A DNA stretch of 64,000 nt from positions 49,850 to 113,849 of the forward strand of contig WEDG01001471.1 of assembly GCA_017591395.1 (NCBI GenBank), read 5' to 3'. Positions 48,401 to 59,941 of the stretch are shown in pieces. The notes under the pieces are model-generated. The model had not been told where the DNA came from. It worked only from the letters and a program-made list of their open reading frames with translations, and did not search any database. Position numbers and translations under genes: made by a program. Positions within the stretch are counted from its first letter, which is position 1, and each line of letters starts with the position of its first letter. The DNA comes from Schistocephalus solidus (taxonomy: Eukaryota > Platyhelminthes > Cestoda > Diphyllobothriidea > Diphyllobothriidae).

Positions 48401-48780
48401 ACAATGCCACCGTGGCAAGACCATATGATAGCGTGACATGGTAAAGGCAATCTGGCATGTCTATGACATATTACCGTGTGGCACGAACTGCACTAAAGTC
48501 CATCCTCCAGATCAGGTTAAAATGAATTCTAGAGTTTAAATTAAAACACCGTGATGAGTCCGACTTTAAGCCGATATACAGGTGTGTTACCGAAGCGCGT
48601 GGTAGGCCGGCGACAGATCGATGTATCAGTTGCTTGAGCGATAATTCGAGCGTTATATACGCTAGAATCGCCAGAAAATTCTGAAATCCTATTAACTCAG
48701 GATTTCCATTCAATAGGAAGCGAAGAAATCGCTAAAATACCAACCAAGCTAGGGATCAGAGTATGAAATACACTTCTCCA
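45428..48780. other. AT-rich DNA, no recognisable gene
   Basis: 3.3 kb with no repeat partner, RNA gene or domain. The longest frame (136 codons, minus, 47308-46898) is rich in Cys, Tyr, Ile and Leu, with no conserved pattern, and I treat it as chance. A reading FNVDAAFGSVLDT near 46197 faintly recalls an RT palm block but is isolated. Confidence 0.5.
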
Positions 48781-48782
48781 AC

Positions 48783-50140
48783 AGCTCACGCGTCCAATGG
48801 AACCACTAGCTTTATCGCCTCATGCAGATCGAATTTCTGCAAAGCTGAACATATATGCGGTTTAATATCAGATAAATTCTTCTTTCCGGAAATATAGTTA
48901 AGAGTGTATCGCGTGCTTGTTCTTCCATTCTAGAATACTGCCCTCCCCTCTTTGGTCTGATGAACGCCTCTGACCGCTATAAGATTGAAAATGTTTAAAA
49001 AATTTTACACAAGGACTATTTTCTCTTCCTGGATCCAGCATTTCGTAAACAAATATATTTCAATAACTAAATATTACATTTCTGCGGGTAAGAAAACTTT
49101 AAGCCGGGCCCTGCTTCCTTTTTCGCCTTAACTCTAGCCAAAATCTCCAACGAATTAAGGCTTTCTCTCCTATAGATCGACAATATGCTGCTCGTAATTC
49201 CTCCCCTTCGCTATTAAACTAACCGTTCTCGTATTTGGCCTCTGCATATGCTTTCATCTGGAATAACCTTCCTCTAGAAATAAGGTTGTCGTCTACATTA
49301 GCGGTTTTCAAAACTAAATAAAGTTCACATTTAACTTCGAAGATATAGTGTCCTTATTGTCCGTTTTCTTTCACAAACTTGCAATTTTTGGACTTTGAAA
49401 AGGGTCCTTTTCGTATTACATTGGTTTCCAAATATTTTTTAATTATCCTCTGCAGAGTCGAGCTTTTTCGTCCTCTCCTTTTCAACCATCATTGCCAACT
49501 GTTTACAAACTTGATACTTTCCACCGTTTTTTGCAAATCTCACAATGGTCTCCGGCATCTGTTGAGGATCGTGGTGGGTTTTGGTGTTTCTGCCCCCGTT
49601 TTGGCGGAATATGCAGTCATTGAGGTCAAATCTCGTCACCTCTACTTTCCCCTCTTCGTTGAGATCCTGTTATGTACGATGTACTACTCCTGTCTCACCT
49701 CCCTTCTGGTTATAAACAGAAACTCTAGCTGATAAAGGATCTCCCCCATGACATGGAGCGTTTTGAACCCTCATATGTTGTCACCAACATTATAGGACGA
49801 TCCCAAGGCATCGTGCCAATCCTATTAAACCTATCTATTAATTCCTGAGAGAAGCGATTTTTCTCCTTGTTTCCTTTTTATATTGGTGGCTCGCCAAACT
49901 CTGCCCCCTATTTAACCGTTCACCGTTTATTCCAAAGATTGTAAAACTAATGTTTTAAAAAGGACGAATCGTTATGAATCGTATTTGCCTACCATACTAC
50001 TCATTTTTGCTGTTCATATGGCCCTTCACACAGTGCAGTAATTTTCCAAATTGTATTTATATAAACCATAATACTAAATTTGTTAAGATGGGCCCCTGTG
50101 GGCCTTAAATAGAAAATGTATTTATTTTAAGTAATAGGAT
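48783..50140 (+). pseudogene. CR1-group LINE 'family B' copy 1: RT C-terminus and 3' UTR
   Basis: Plus strand. FIASCRSNFCKAEHICGLIS and related frames correspond to the copy at 50515 onward (HADRIYAKAAHICGFISHNF), and vlpILEY.cplFGLMNASDR to the C-terminal VRPiLEY...lFG. Nearly the whole 1.3 kb aligns with 50515-51890, with several indels. The copy ends with ggcccctgtgggccttaaat followed by a TA-rich tail near 50140. Catalytic RT is absent (5'-truncated, as usual for LINEs). Confidence 0.8.
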
Positions 50141-50379
50141 AGTTGACATTTGATGCAATTAAACGCAAACTCCAAGACAAAGCTAACACAACAACTGCAC
50201 AGACACGCGCTAGGATACAACGAGTGATTCAGAAGATGAAACACACGTCGCTTCTTGTATTTCACAACCTTCAAATTACGGATAAACTTTTCGTGGTTTT
50301 ATCAGCATTCGCGAGCACTGGTGTACTTAGGTGACTGACACTGCACTATCATGTGGTCCACACCAATCTACTTATGCTC
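50141..50379. other. Spacer between the two family B copies
   Basis: About 240 bp with a 63-codon plus frame (50143-50334; charged start DAIKRKLQDKANTTTAQTRA) that matches nothing I recognise. Could be target-site DNA between two insertions. Confidence 0.35.
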
Positions 50380-51890
50380 TCACGTTGGAGCTCTAGTTGG
50401 CAGCTGGAATTTTCTCCATCCAAGAGTAGTTTCATGTGTTTTGGCCCCGTCAAGCTTCCTGGACCCTGGTATTTCAAAATAGTACATTTTTAGAATGATT
50501 AACTATAAAAGACTTAGGTCTAAGTTACACGAATAAGCTAGCATTATCACCTCATGCAGATCGAATTTATGCAAAGGCTGCACACATATGTGGTTTTATA
50601 TCACATAATTTCTTCCTTCCGGAAATAAACTTAAACCTATACCGCGTGTTTGTTCTTCCTATCCTAGAATACTACTGTCCCCTCTTTGGGCTGATGAACG
50701 CCTCTGACCGCAGTAAGATTGAAAAAGTTCAGAGGGTCCTTGCTCGAAGACAATTTTCTCATCCTGGATCCAGTGTTTCTTAAATGGATAGATGCCAGTT
50801 AGCAAACATTAAATTTCTCTGGGTTCGAAGACTCGAAGCTGGTCTCAGCTTCCTGTTTCGCTTTAACTCTAGCCCAAATCTCTCACGAATCAACGCTCTC
50901 ACTCCGGTAGATCGACCGTATGCGACTCGTAATTCATCCATAATCATTTCACCACTCCTAAGCTCCACAACTAACCGTTCTCAGTTTTTCCTCCAAATAT
51001 GCTTTCATATGGAATAATCATCCACTGCAAATTAGGTTGTCGTCTACATTAGCTACTTTTAAAACCAAATTACGCAAACATTTAACTTCGGAAGATATAA
51101 AGTCCTTATTGTCTGCTTCCTTCCCAAACTCGCAACTGTTAGATTTTTAAAAGGGTCCTCCTGGTATTTGAGGCAGCTCCCTTGATATTATATTGGTCTC
51201 TAAAAATATTTTTATCATCCTCCGCAAAGTCAATCTTTGCATTCACTTTTTAGTCCCTTCCTTTTAAACCCCGACGATGGTCTCCAGGTTCAGTTGATGA
51301 TCGAGGCAGGTTCACCTCTTTGATGGTGGACTATGCAGTCAGCAAGATCGCATCTCGATGATGACCTCGTGATCTCTACTGTCCCCTCTTTGTTTCGACC
51401 CTGTTGTCCACGATGAGTTCCTCCTCTCTCACCTCCACTGGTATTTGTAAACATTAGCTCTGACTGCTATATTATCTCTTACCCGACAAGGAGCCTCCCG
51501 AACACTCATACTTAGTAAGCAACATCACAATACTATCCCGTTGCATTAAGCTATTAATTTTTTAGTGAAGCAGATTTTTTCTCCTATTTTTTTTAAATTG
51601 GCGGCTCGCCGAACTCCGCCTCCGATTAAACCCTGGGAGTTTTTTTTCACTGCTTCGTTTCGAGTTCACCGTATATGCCAACGATTGTTGACTTTTGTTT
51701 TAAAAATGGCAAATATTTTTGAATCGGATATGTTTACCATACTACTCATTTCTGCTGTTCATATGGATGCTCACATAGTGTAGCAATTATCCACTTTGTA
51801 TTTATTTAAACCATGATACTAAGTTTGTAATGATGGGCCCTCTGGGCCTTAAATATATAATTTATTATTATTATTAATAATTGGCACTGC
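50380..51890 (+). pseudogene. CR1-group LINE family B copy 2: RT C-terminus and 3' UTR
   Basis: Better preserved than copy 1. From about 50525: LSYTNKLALSPHADRIYAKA, AHICGFISHNFFLPEINLNL, YRVFVLPILEYYCPLFGLMN, ASDRSKIEKVQRVLARRQFS: the block between thumb and C-terminus of CR1 RTs (l.fs.ha..i..ka......I...f.s.......y...VrPiLEY...v......d...lE.VQr.f.r). The frame at 50784-51017 continues with FNSSPNLSRINALTPVDRPY. The 3' end is gatgggccctctgggcctta followed by TTATTATTATTA (51862-51880), a trinucleotide tail. Confidence 0.85.
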
Positions 51891-52500
51891 AACGGTGTTA
51901 CCGACAGAGAAACCGTCCGTGCAAGGGCGCAGTCAACATGTGATGCTACTTAAGGCAGTCTCCTAAGCTGAGCTAATGCGATAGCTGCAATTTTAGTGGC
52001 AAGATAATTGCAAGTGGGGGGTATCAGAAAAAAAACCATGTTATTTCTCTTCACTCACAATTTCAATTGTGGTTAAGCATTCCGCTGTTAACTTAAAATG
52101 TCTGCGAGTTGTGCTATAAAGTGTGTCAATGAATTCAAGCATCTGACTGTGGAACCATACGTTCATAACCATCCCAGTCCCACCTACTAAAATTAAATTC
52201 ACTGGGCGCCCATACACGACATCCCAAACTTAATTTACTTCCCAAAAGGAATTATCTGTCAGTTCTGTTAACCCTGCCAAACAGTCTCATATTCACACTC
52301 ATCTGCTAAGTGGGGCTATTTACCTGATCGTCAACCGTGTAACTTATGAGGAATAAGAGGTTATACGTGATTATTGTGAGATTTCATTGGTCAATTAATT
52401 TGGCACTCCCGACAGAATCTTGCTTGAAAGATAAAACGGAAATGCCTTATACGGACGAATGCAGTCAAAAATATAATACAAATTTATTTTAAACATAACG
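51891..52500. other. No recognisable gene
   Basis: About 600 bp between two plus-strand LINE fragments. No motif seen on either strand. Confidence 0.45.
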
Positions 52501-52995
52501 GTTAATTTTTTAATCGATAGAAGGATACTATCTGACTCCGAACTCTCTATTCAAGGTTACGCTAACATTTGGAATGATCGACGCGAGGGCCGTGGCGGAG
52601 AAAGCTGTATCTATGTAAAACAACCACTTACACTTCTGCCTTTATACTAGCAACAATTTCCCGCAAATAAGAGAGTTGATGGCTCCCTGTTGTTCTAAAA
52701 GATAAATACTCTTTGCTCGTTGGTTGTGTCTATCACTCTCACAACGCCAGCGAAGATTAAGATCTTTGGCTCGCGCAGGCAGTTCATGCCACAATTGACT
52801 TGAATCTGAAGTACTGCTTGATTGCAGATGACTTCAATCTTCCTGCAATTCATTGGTTTCCACCTTCCAGTCATGCAAAGTTCGGAGACTTACTTGAGGC
52901 CATATATATTGGCATGTGAGACCAGGAAGTTGAATTTCCCACCCGAGGTATTTTATTTGAGTATCCAGAAGGGCATTGTCAATGGATAAAAATCA
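52501..52995 (+). pseudogene. CR1-group LINE endonuclease fragment
   Basis: Plus strand: LSDSELSIQGYANIWNDRRE, GRGGESCIYVKQPL (the di.i.GY...R.DR..GRGGG..iYvk block; one Gly missing), then near 52805-52930 YCLIADDFNLPAIHWFPPSS, FGDLLEAIYIG and EVEFPTRG, matching GDFNlPaI.W, f..ll.....qhV..PTR. The catalytic GD is now AD. Belongs with the linker and RT at 54143-56170 on the same strand; about 1.1 kb of other sequence separates them. Confidence 0.75.
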
Positions 52996-53819
52996 ATTAA
53001 AACGAGTGTAAAATCGTGTACAGTTAAGTTTAAATAGTAGTTCAACTATTGGCAATGACAATTGACACAAAGCAGTGTGGTCAAGAAATTAGATAAAAGA
53101 GCACACAGTGAAAAAATCATTGGGCATTTAAATGGAAGAGGCATATTTTGAATGGGGTTTGTGGGATTTTAAGGAAAAATTAATTGCGCGCCTGAGTGAA
53201 AAACATACGCATTAGGTAGGACCGACATGCTTATTAGAGCGTATGAGTGTTCAAAAAGCTACAGAGGCTACTTTTCAGCACCGAAGGTGTGATCTCAATG
53301 CATATTGACGCGGTAAAAGCGTAACCGTCATGGATGCTAGACAGGGTAAACATTGGCAGGCATCATCCGTACGTTTAGGGTCGAACGAGGAAAGGACCAT
53401 GAAGATGCTGAAGGACATGGTTGAATTGCCAGAGAAGCATCCACGATAGTCTTATTGCTGATTTATAAGACCACCAACAGAGCAGCCGAAACGATCGTCA
53501 ACAGTCCGAGTAGGGTCAAAACCATGACACTGCTCCACGAGGGCATATAAAGCAGCATAGTAGGTTGCTTCTGAGCGTACTATGAAAGGATAATGGGAGA
53601 TCCGGTAATAGAGTAAGAAGAAATCAACATAATGCGCTCGGGGGTGCTAGTTGGCATGATAATCGATGATGAATCTGAGGCCTACACAGCTCAGTGTTCA
53701 GATTGTTATTCTGATTATGGTTATCGGCATTCGAAATGAGGGTGCTTCCAAACAAGCGCGTAATATGGCGTAAGTGTTTTGGCGATCATTTTACGGAGGC
53801 ATGCGTTATAAGGACATCA
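52996..53819. other. Unassigned insert within a LINE
   Basis: Lies between the endonuclease and linker parts of one plus-strand LINE. No domain or partner found. Slightly higher GC than surroundings at 53290-53700. Confidence 0.4.
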
Positions 53820-54135
53820 TAGTTTGTGAGGGAAAAATTGCATGGAAGATATAATTTAGAGCTGTTTTTCTAAATTCCCAATTGTCCTTTCTCGGGGTCA
53901 TGGAGAAAGCTGCTAGGGAAGGAAGAGGAAAATAAAAGGTTAATTGAATCTGTGTTAAGATAAATGCGCAGTCTTCGCTTGAAAGTGGACAGGTTATTTG
54001 ATAACCTTATACTGATGGGGAGGTTATTCCAAAGAAAGCAATACCTGGAAGCAAAGAACAGAGAGTGTTTAAAGCAAACATACTTGATCTTGTTTTCTGT
54101 AGAGGTAGTCAGGCATTGTCAGTGTCACCTTAAGA
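53820..54135 (-). pseudogene. LINE family A copy 4: C-terminal end
   Basis: Minus strand reads LFFASRYCFLWNNLPISIRL then NLSTFKRRLRIYL, the common CR1/L2 ending f..R....WN.LP......s...FK..l. DNA matches 11640-11880. It is set in the opposite direction inside the plus LINE whose linker starts at 54143, so it inserted there or rode along with a rearrangement. Confidence 0.8.
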
Positions 54136-54142
54136 CCACCTT

Positions 54143-56170
54143 GTGAGTTCTGAATATGCGATAGTTATTTCTACACTAGAACTCGGGGCTGATGAAACGT
54201 TTTACAAAAAATATAGTTTGTTACGTGATTTGCGGTCAGAAAATATGGGGAAATTACCAACACATCTTTATTCCCACGATTGGACTAACTTCTTTCTATG
54301 TTTAAATGTAAATATTTTTACTGATACATTTGACCAAATTCTTAGTCCGCTCATTTCTCATTTTGTTCTTCGTAATAAAGTTATTAATGCTAAGGAAGAA
54401 TCTACCTCCCTTTATCTTTCCGTCATAGACTGCATAGATTCTCACGTCGTTTTCATCTACAAAACTACACTTCCATCCTGCCCCTGATCCAACAAATATT
54501 TGAGCAGTATAAGAGAAAATCTGAATAAAAATAACCAGCCAATGAGGTCAACTTTGCCGAAAACCCTTTCGTTAAGCATTGTGCACATAGTACAAGCGCA
54601 GAGAAAAACACGTCACCCCATAATTTAAGACGCCTTAGGAAACCCCATAGTTGATGCTAATTTGATGGCTGATAGCTTCAATGATTTCTTGTCCAGAACT
54701 TTTAGTGAACCGCCCGTCACTCCCTTTCCGAACACGGGTTTGTACAGGTAACGTCCTCGAAACCATAACTTTTACCCTCTGGAACGTTGCCATAGCCATT
54801 CGGCGTTTTCGTCAATCTTACAGTCCTGGACCAGATGGCGTCCCGGTCAGCGTTCTAAAGTTGGATGCCTTTCTCTTGAATGCGAAACTTTTCCTTTTAA
54901 TTGAAGGAATCGCACGTTCTGCATATATCCAAACACGGCCATTTATAGTCATTTAACGAATTTTGCCAGCAGCCTCGAAGATCTTGGAGATCTTTATCAA
55001 AGACATGATGATGCGTCACCTAACAGAGAATAACCTACTTTATGCGGCTTAGCATGGGTTCCTCGAAAAATATCTTGTGACACCTACCAGCTGTCTTTCT
55101 TTGATAATAAGCTGCAACATAGAGACAGGTGGTTTTGTAATTTACACCGTTTATTTCGACTTCACGAAGGCTTTCTAGCGTGTTGACCATGATCTCCTCC
55201 TGCTGCAACTTGCCTCCTTTGGCATAGGTAACAAGGTGCTAAACGTAATATCCTCCTATTTGAGTGCTCGCCCACAAGGATTTAAAATTCTGATGTTATC
55301 TCCAACTCCAAGCATGTGAGGGGTGGGGTTATTTAGGGTAGCGTGTTCGGCCCGCTTCTATTTAGCCTTTTTGTCAAGGATGTTCCTGATTGTTTTCAGT
55401 ATGGTAGGCTCCTTATAAACACTGATGATTTAAAAGTTGCCTATCGATATAAACCGGCCGATCACAACATCGTGTTTTGGCTTTAAAAAAAGGATCTGCA
55501 GGCCTTCTCTTAGTGGTTTCGCACATGGCGCCTTTCGCTTTCTTGGTACCAGTGCTCTGTTATGGTTATTGGTGACAAACATCAGCCCCAGCTAAGCATA
55601 GAGGGTCACGGCGTAAATGTGCCCAGAATTATAAACGATCTGGACATATCATGTTCTAGTAGTCTTAATCTGTAAGAGCACTGCATGCTGATTGTCTCAA
55701 AAGCCCGCCGAACTAGCGGGTTTATTCTCAGAAATTTCAAATCCATCAATACTAGAACCAGTTTTCATAAAATGCACGTCAGACCTATTCTCGAATACTG
55801 CTCGTTTCTATTTGGCCTTCTGCACGCTACTGAACAGGAGGAGCTCAAATCAATCCGGCTCTTCCTTACTAAAAGAATTTCCGCTTCAGAACACAGAAAC
55901 ATGCACTACCAACAAAGCTCTGAGCTTACAAACCTCGACCCGTTGTGGCTTCACAGATAACGGAAGGGAATATTTGTACTGTTCAAAGGTTTAAACAGTT
56001 GTACCTTTAACCCCCTTACTACTGTGAGGCAGCTCGACCACTCTCTGCGTACCAGTCATTTAGATGTGTTTTTAATTCTTCCTCTGGCACGCACCATTAA
56101 AAACCGTCAGTTTTTTCGGTAAACGCTTTAGCAAGCTGGAATAAGCTACCCAGAAATATCAAAATTATTC
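54143..56170 (+). pseudogene. CR1-group LINE: linker, RT and C-terminus
   Basis: The 114-codon frame 54143-54487 is the linker (LRDLRSENMGKLPTHLYSHD, WTNFFLCLNVNIFTDTFDQI, LSPLISHFV: the ..l...dW..lf...d.n..w..f...l......fvP pattern). Then ADSFNDFLSRTFSEPPVT (a..FN.ff...F) at 54665-54720, RQSYSPGPDGVPVSVLKLDA (RT entry) at 54810-54870, a damaged motif 1-3 region with VYFDFTKAF-like sequence (55140-55180), ILMLSPTPSM then GSVFGPLLFS-like (55330-55370), DVPD, a broken ADD block (55420), and frames 55685-55994 with MHVRPILEYCSFLFGLLHAT. At least eight stops or frameshifts. Confidence 0.85.
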
Positions 56171-57295
56171 AAAACTATCCTTTTGTACGGGAGCTGTCAC
56201 TAGTTTTCTACATTCAGGACACATTTCTCGAATTTTGGATGCTGACTCGATGAAAGCTCTCTGCCATTCTGATGGCGTTCGCGGACTCATAATCCTGTTC
56301 TACACTTCATGCTGAGGGCAATATTGCTGGCTCTGCAGTCCGTAATCGGCTTATTCCTCAGTCAAAGCGAGCTACCGTTCGCCGACATACCTGCTAGTGC
56401 AGAATACTGGATCAATGTCACTGAAAGGAGAAGGACTACACCATACACCTGTCTCAACCCTTGCCCTTCTGAACTTTAATTACTTAATAACCTACAGTTT
56501 ATTCTCCTGAAAACAACCCTTGCCCTTCTGAACTTTAATAACTTAATAACCTACAGTTTATTCTCCTGAAAACATTTGAAAGCACGAGTAGGAGTTTTTC
56601 CTTGTCAGCTCGATCCTCACCTGTATATATCTTTCGACCTTGTCTGTAAACTGGCTGTAAATTAATCTAAGCAAAGCTCAGCCTCTATTACAAGTGATGC
56701 ATCCTTTCGTGTTTGTTGCTTTTGATAATAATATCCAACAATGCCTTAGTGGAAATGCATAAAAAATGCTGAGCTCAGAATGAACTAGTGAATAAAAGCC
56801 CTGAAATCGAGAGAGAGAGTAGAGTTCAGAGGAAAAATGACTGCTTCATGACAAGATATAGAGAAGCAGGTTAATTTCTTTCTGAGGGTAGTGTGAAACT
56901 ATAAAGTTCAATCGGCGAGTAAGAATCATCCGACACTATATTTTGCTCGAGGATACCATGTTGGGGCAGAACTAGGGCAAGCTCAATGGTGAGGCTGAGA
57001 CTTCAAAATCTCAATGCGCAAAAGGCATTGTGAGAAGTGTTAATGTTGAGTGTACACGTCAATCTGACCCAAATTATTTGTGAGGGAGGTGGCTTAGGGA
57101 GGATATGGCATTTCGTGAGCGGCATGATGCATGAGCTGAGATTATTGAAATTTTTAACGAGAGAGCGTGGCAAGGAAAACTATACGCAAAGAGAGGAATG
57201 CGATTTACAAACCTATTTGAATACGAAGCTCACTGTTTAAGGCCATGGAAAAATCACCTCGAGAAAAATGACGAAGATAAAATGTTTATTTAGTC
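56171..57295. other. Spacer with a 59-bp tandem duplication; otherwise no gene
   Basis: 56171-56455 may be the 3' UTR of the preceding LINE. 56456-56514 and 56515-56573 are direct repeats (see separate entry). From 56580 to 57295 nothing is recognised; a 67-codon plus frame at 57037-57240 has no motif. Confidence 0.5.
56456..56573. repeat. Tandem duplication, unit 59 bp, two copies
   Basis: Both copies run from aacccttgcccttctgaact to ttattctcctgaaaac; they differ at one visible position (aattactt versus aataactt). The near identity says the duplication is recent compared with its surroundings. Confidence 0.95.
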
Positions 57296-57834
57296 AGTTC
57301 AACTCAGTTCAGTGTATTTGCTATAGCCTTTAGTTTATTTAGAAGTCGTCTATGGGGCACTTTATCGAATGCCTTTCTAACATAAAAATAGATAACTACT
57401 ACAGATAGATGGCCATTACGAAGAGAGGTTAGTAGATTTAGAAGAGATATGTGGCAATTTTCACAAGAGCGGTTCAGTAAAAAGTCATGTTGGTATTAGT
57501 TGAGAAGTTGATTACTTATCCAAAAATTTATAATTTTTTTGCAATTAGTTGTTCAAAGAGTTTAGCAATAGAGTGCGTTTTATGAACACCGCGATAGTTA
57601 TGAATGTCAGAGCGGGAACAGATTTAAAAACTGAAATTATAATAGAAGTTCTCCAGTAATCGGGGAAGAAACAATTTTAGAGAAATACTGAGAATAATTT
57701 GCTTTTAAAGTTGACAAATCTCTTAACTGCTTAATAAGTGAGTTTGGAATGTTATCAGTTCCAGCCGAATTTGAAAAGTTTTAGGTGAGCTATTTCTTTG
57801 TGAATACTTGAAGGCGAGAATGACGTGGCCTTAC
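57296..57834 (-). pseudogene. LINE family A copy 5: RT fingers fragment
   Basis: On the minus strand, with frameshifts: SAGTDNIPNSLIKQLRDLST (about 57760-57700, the entry motif s.G.D.IPn.liK), ITGELLL-FQFLN, an echo of ipvfKsG, RCS-NALYC, and a NCHISS-NLSS block matching 26.0-26.2 kb. Ends with a 3'-type tail: at 57296-57320 the plus strand reads tcagttcaactcagttcagt, i.e. minus ACTGAACTGAGTTGAACTGA, similar to the tail at 13706 of another CR1. That tail, joined straight to RT fingers, suggests an internal deletion or a second element end. Confidence 0.65.
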
Positions 57835-59480
57835 AAACGTACCAAAGACTTGAGAAAAGCAGTCAATGTCGAAAACGTAAATGCCGCTTGAAAGCGTACA
57901 GCATTGAATTGACAGATTTAGCCGCCTTACAACATTGCCTAGAAGTTTTCTGGTTGTCTGTCATCCAAATGCCGAGATCTTTCTCTGTTTCTACTTCTTG
58001 GAGTGGCATACCATTCAAATAGTAGGGTCCCATATCAGGTATCTGATTTCGATTTCCCAGACGTAGCAGCGCACATATGTTTGAGTTGAAGGACAAGAGC
58101 CATCTGCCGGACCACTCGTTCTATCGATGATAATTGTCTTAGAAATCGTCTCTATCGGTGGCATTGTGAATGAATTATCAGATATTTTACATCGTCCGTA
58201 AACATAGCAAAGTCACAGTCCTATTCATGTACACAATCATTAATGAACAAGATAAATAGGATCGGTCCGAGCACTGAATCTTGTGGGACTCCACTCCCGA
58301 GGACCATGCGCTTTGAGCGCGCTCCGCTTACACAGACCACTTGGGAACGACCAACGAGAAGATGCTCGATCCACATAAGAATTTTGCCTCCAATATCCAA
58401 CATTCTTAATGTAAGCCACATTCACAGTGTCTTTTGCATCGAGTGCTTTTGTCCAGATGTTCATTGTAAAGTGTAAAGTCATAACACCTGCTCTTCCCCT
58501 ACGAAAGTCTTATTGCGCATTTGATAAGAATTTAAGGGTTTCTATATAAATAGTTAATTCCTTTTTGATAACCTTCTTCATAACCTTGCAACAGATTGAG
58601 GTCAGGCTGACAGACCTGTAGTTTGTAGCAATTGCACAACTACTATCAATTTGGCCAGCTTTCGAGCGAGTTCGAGAAGCAGCTTTGCTGAAATCTCGTC
58701 GGGGTCGTGGGATTTCCATGTTTTTTTGACTTTTTATTTCTTCAAAGACAAACTCTTTTTGAACGAGCATATCCTGAATAGTTGGCGCTCCCATAGTCCC
58801 GAAACAAGATGGAACAAAAAGAGCTACCCTGGTTAAATCCGAGTGAAAAAACTGCGAAAATTGTTTAGCTTTGTTTACATTTCTGATATCTCGACACCGT
58901 AATCGTTTCTCATAACAGGAATCTGGTTCCTGTCACTTGAACTTTTTCGTAAAAAGCTGTTGAGCAATTTTGGATTGTGAACTGCTCGCTGGAGTAAATC
59001 CCTCTTGTAATCCCGTCGTCTTTTAATGATCAAGATTTTAACCTTGTTCATTTGAATTTCGTATGCTTGGAAGGCTACCATTTCATTGGTTTGGCAAAAT
59101 TTCTTCCGAAGCCTTCCTTTCCTGTTAATCTGTATTTTTAGATCTCTTGTTAGCCATTTTGGTCTGTTAGATATCCTAAGTTTTGATGACGGATAATGGC
59201 ATTTTATTAGATTCAACAACCACTTCTTAAATAAATTCCGCGCTCTCTTTGGAAGGAATACATATTTGTGAGAAGAGCTTCAAATGTTGTCTTTAGCAGA
59301 TGGTGATCAAAGGAATATTTGGAGCACTGCGCCTGTAGATTGTTCCATCGAATGCTGGGTGCACTAAAGTGACCCATGAGAACAACATCAGGTCGATTTC
59401 TAATCCTCTTTATGTACTCCAACAAACAAGTATCATAGTCAGTGTCTATCTCCGGTGGTCGGTAGGTAGTCATGGCTTAA
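57835..59480 (-). pseudogene. CR1-group LINE: endonuclease end, linker and RT
   Basis: Minus strand. Frame 59473-59213: YRPPEIDTDYDTCLLEYIKR, VVLMGHFSAPSIRWNN (GDFnaPsI.W with D changed to H and N to S), FDHHLLKTTFEALLTN. Frame 59219-58875: ISNRPKWLTRDLKIQINRKG linker. Frame 58794-58510: ATNYRSVSLTSICCKVMKKV and TLKFLSNAQ. Frame 58421-58221: ILMWIEHLLVGRSQVVCVSG, LGSGVPQDSVLGPILFILFI, NDCVHE. Frame 58096-57863: LGIWMTDNQKTSRQCCKAAK. The catalytic ADD block between 58221 and 58096 is degenerate (about 58200). Same group as the 13.7 and 21.7 kb copies. Confidence 0.88.
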
Positions 59481-59588
59481 ATGAACTGCGATCCCCGTGT
59501 CATTCTAGTCAGCCAAATAGCCTATAGGCCGCAATGGAACATCCATGTTCCTAAAGCAGATCGGTGAGCAGCACAATATCATCACATT

Positions 59589-59760
59589 CCCGATCGCAAT
59601 CGACAATCCAACGAGTCCGTGGCTAAATGAAATAACGTTTGACTCAATTACCAAAGGTCGCGTGTTCGAATTCCAGGTGGTCCACACTTGGGATTGGGTA
59701 TAACTGGCTGATGACGGCTAATAAGCCAGAAATGGCCATCCCAGTTTCCCTTGTCTTTTT
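59589..59760 (+). mobile_element. tRNA-derived SINE, copy 2 (with flanking modules)
   Basis: Better preserved than the 3.1 kb copy. A-box-like tggctaaatgaaataacg (59620), good B box gtgttcgaattcc (about 59660-59675; consensus GGTTCGAnTCC), then CTGATGA (59708-59714), a GGCT/AGCC hairpin (59716-59727) and GAAA (59729-59732), ending ttgtctttttccgg. It is flanked on the left by module P1 (59532-59588: ggaacatccatgttcct...gcagatc) and on the right by P2 (59756-59826: catatgctacacgtcgcta...agggctcta). P1 and P2 recur immediately to the right around an AT tract, see 59838-60014. Confidence 0.75.
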
Positions 59761-59837
59761 CCGGTTCTATCTTAACAACATATGCTACACGTCGCTAGGT
59801 TACCGCCTACAAGGGCTCTAATGTGAGCTCCAGGGTA

Positions 59838-59885
59838 CAACGGAACATACATGTTCCTTAAGCAGATCAGTGAGCCGCACACTAT

Positions 59886-59941
<56 letters not shown>

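Noticed and set aside
48550..48605. Word gtgatgagtcc enclosed by cacc...ggtg, like a hammerhead ribozyme
   Set aside because: The core is GTGATGA rather than CTGATGA, no GAAA follows stem II, and no cleavage site fits.
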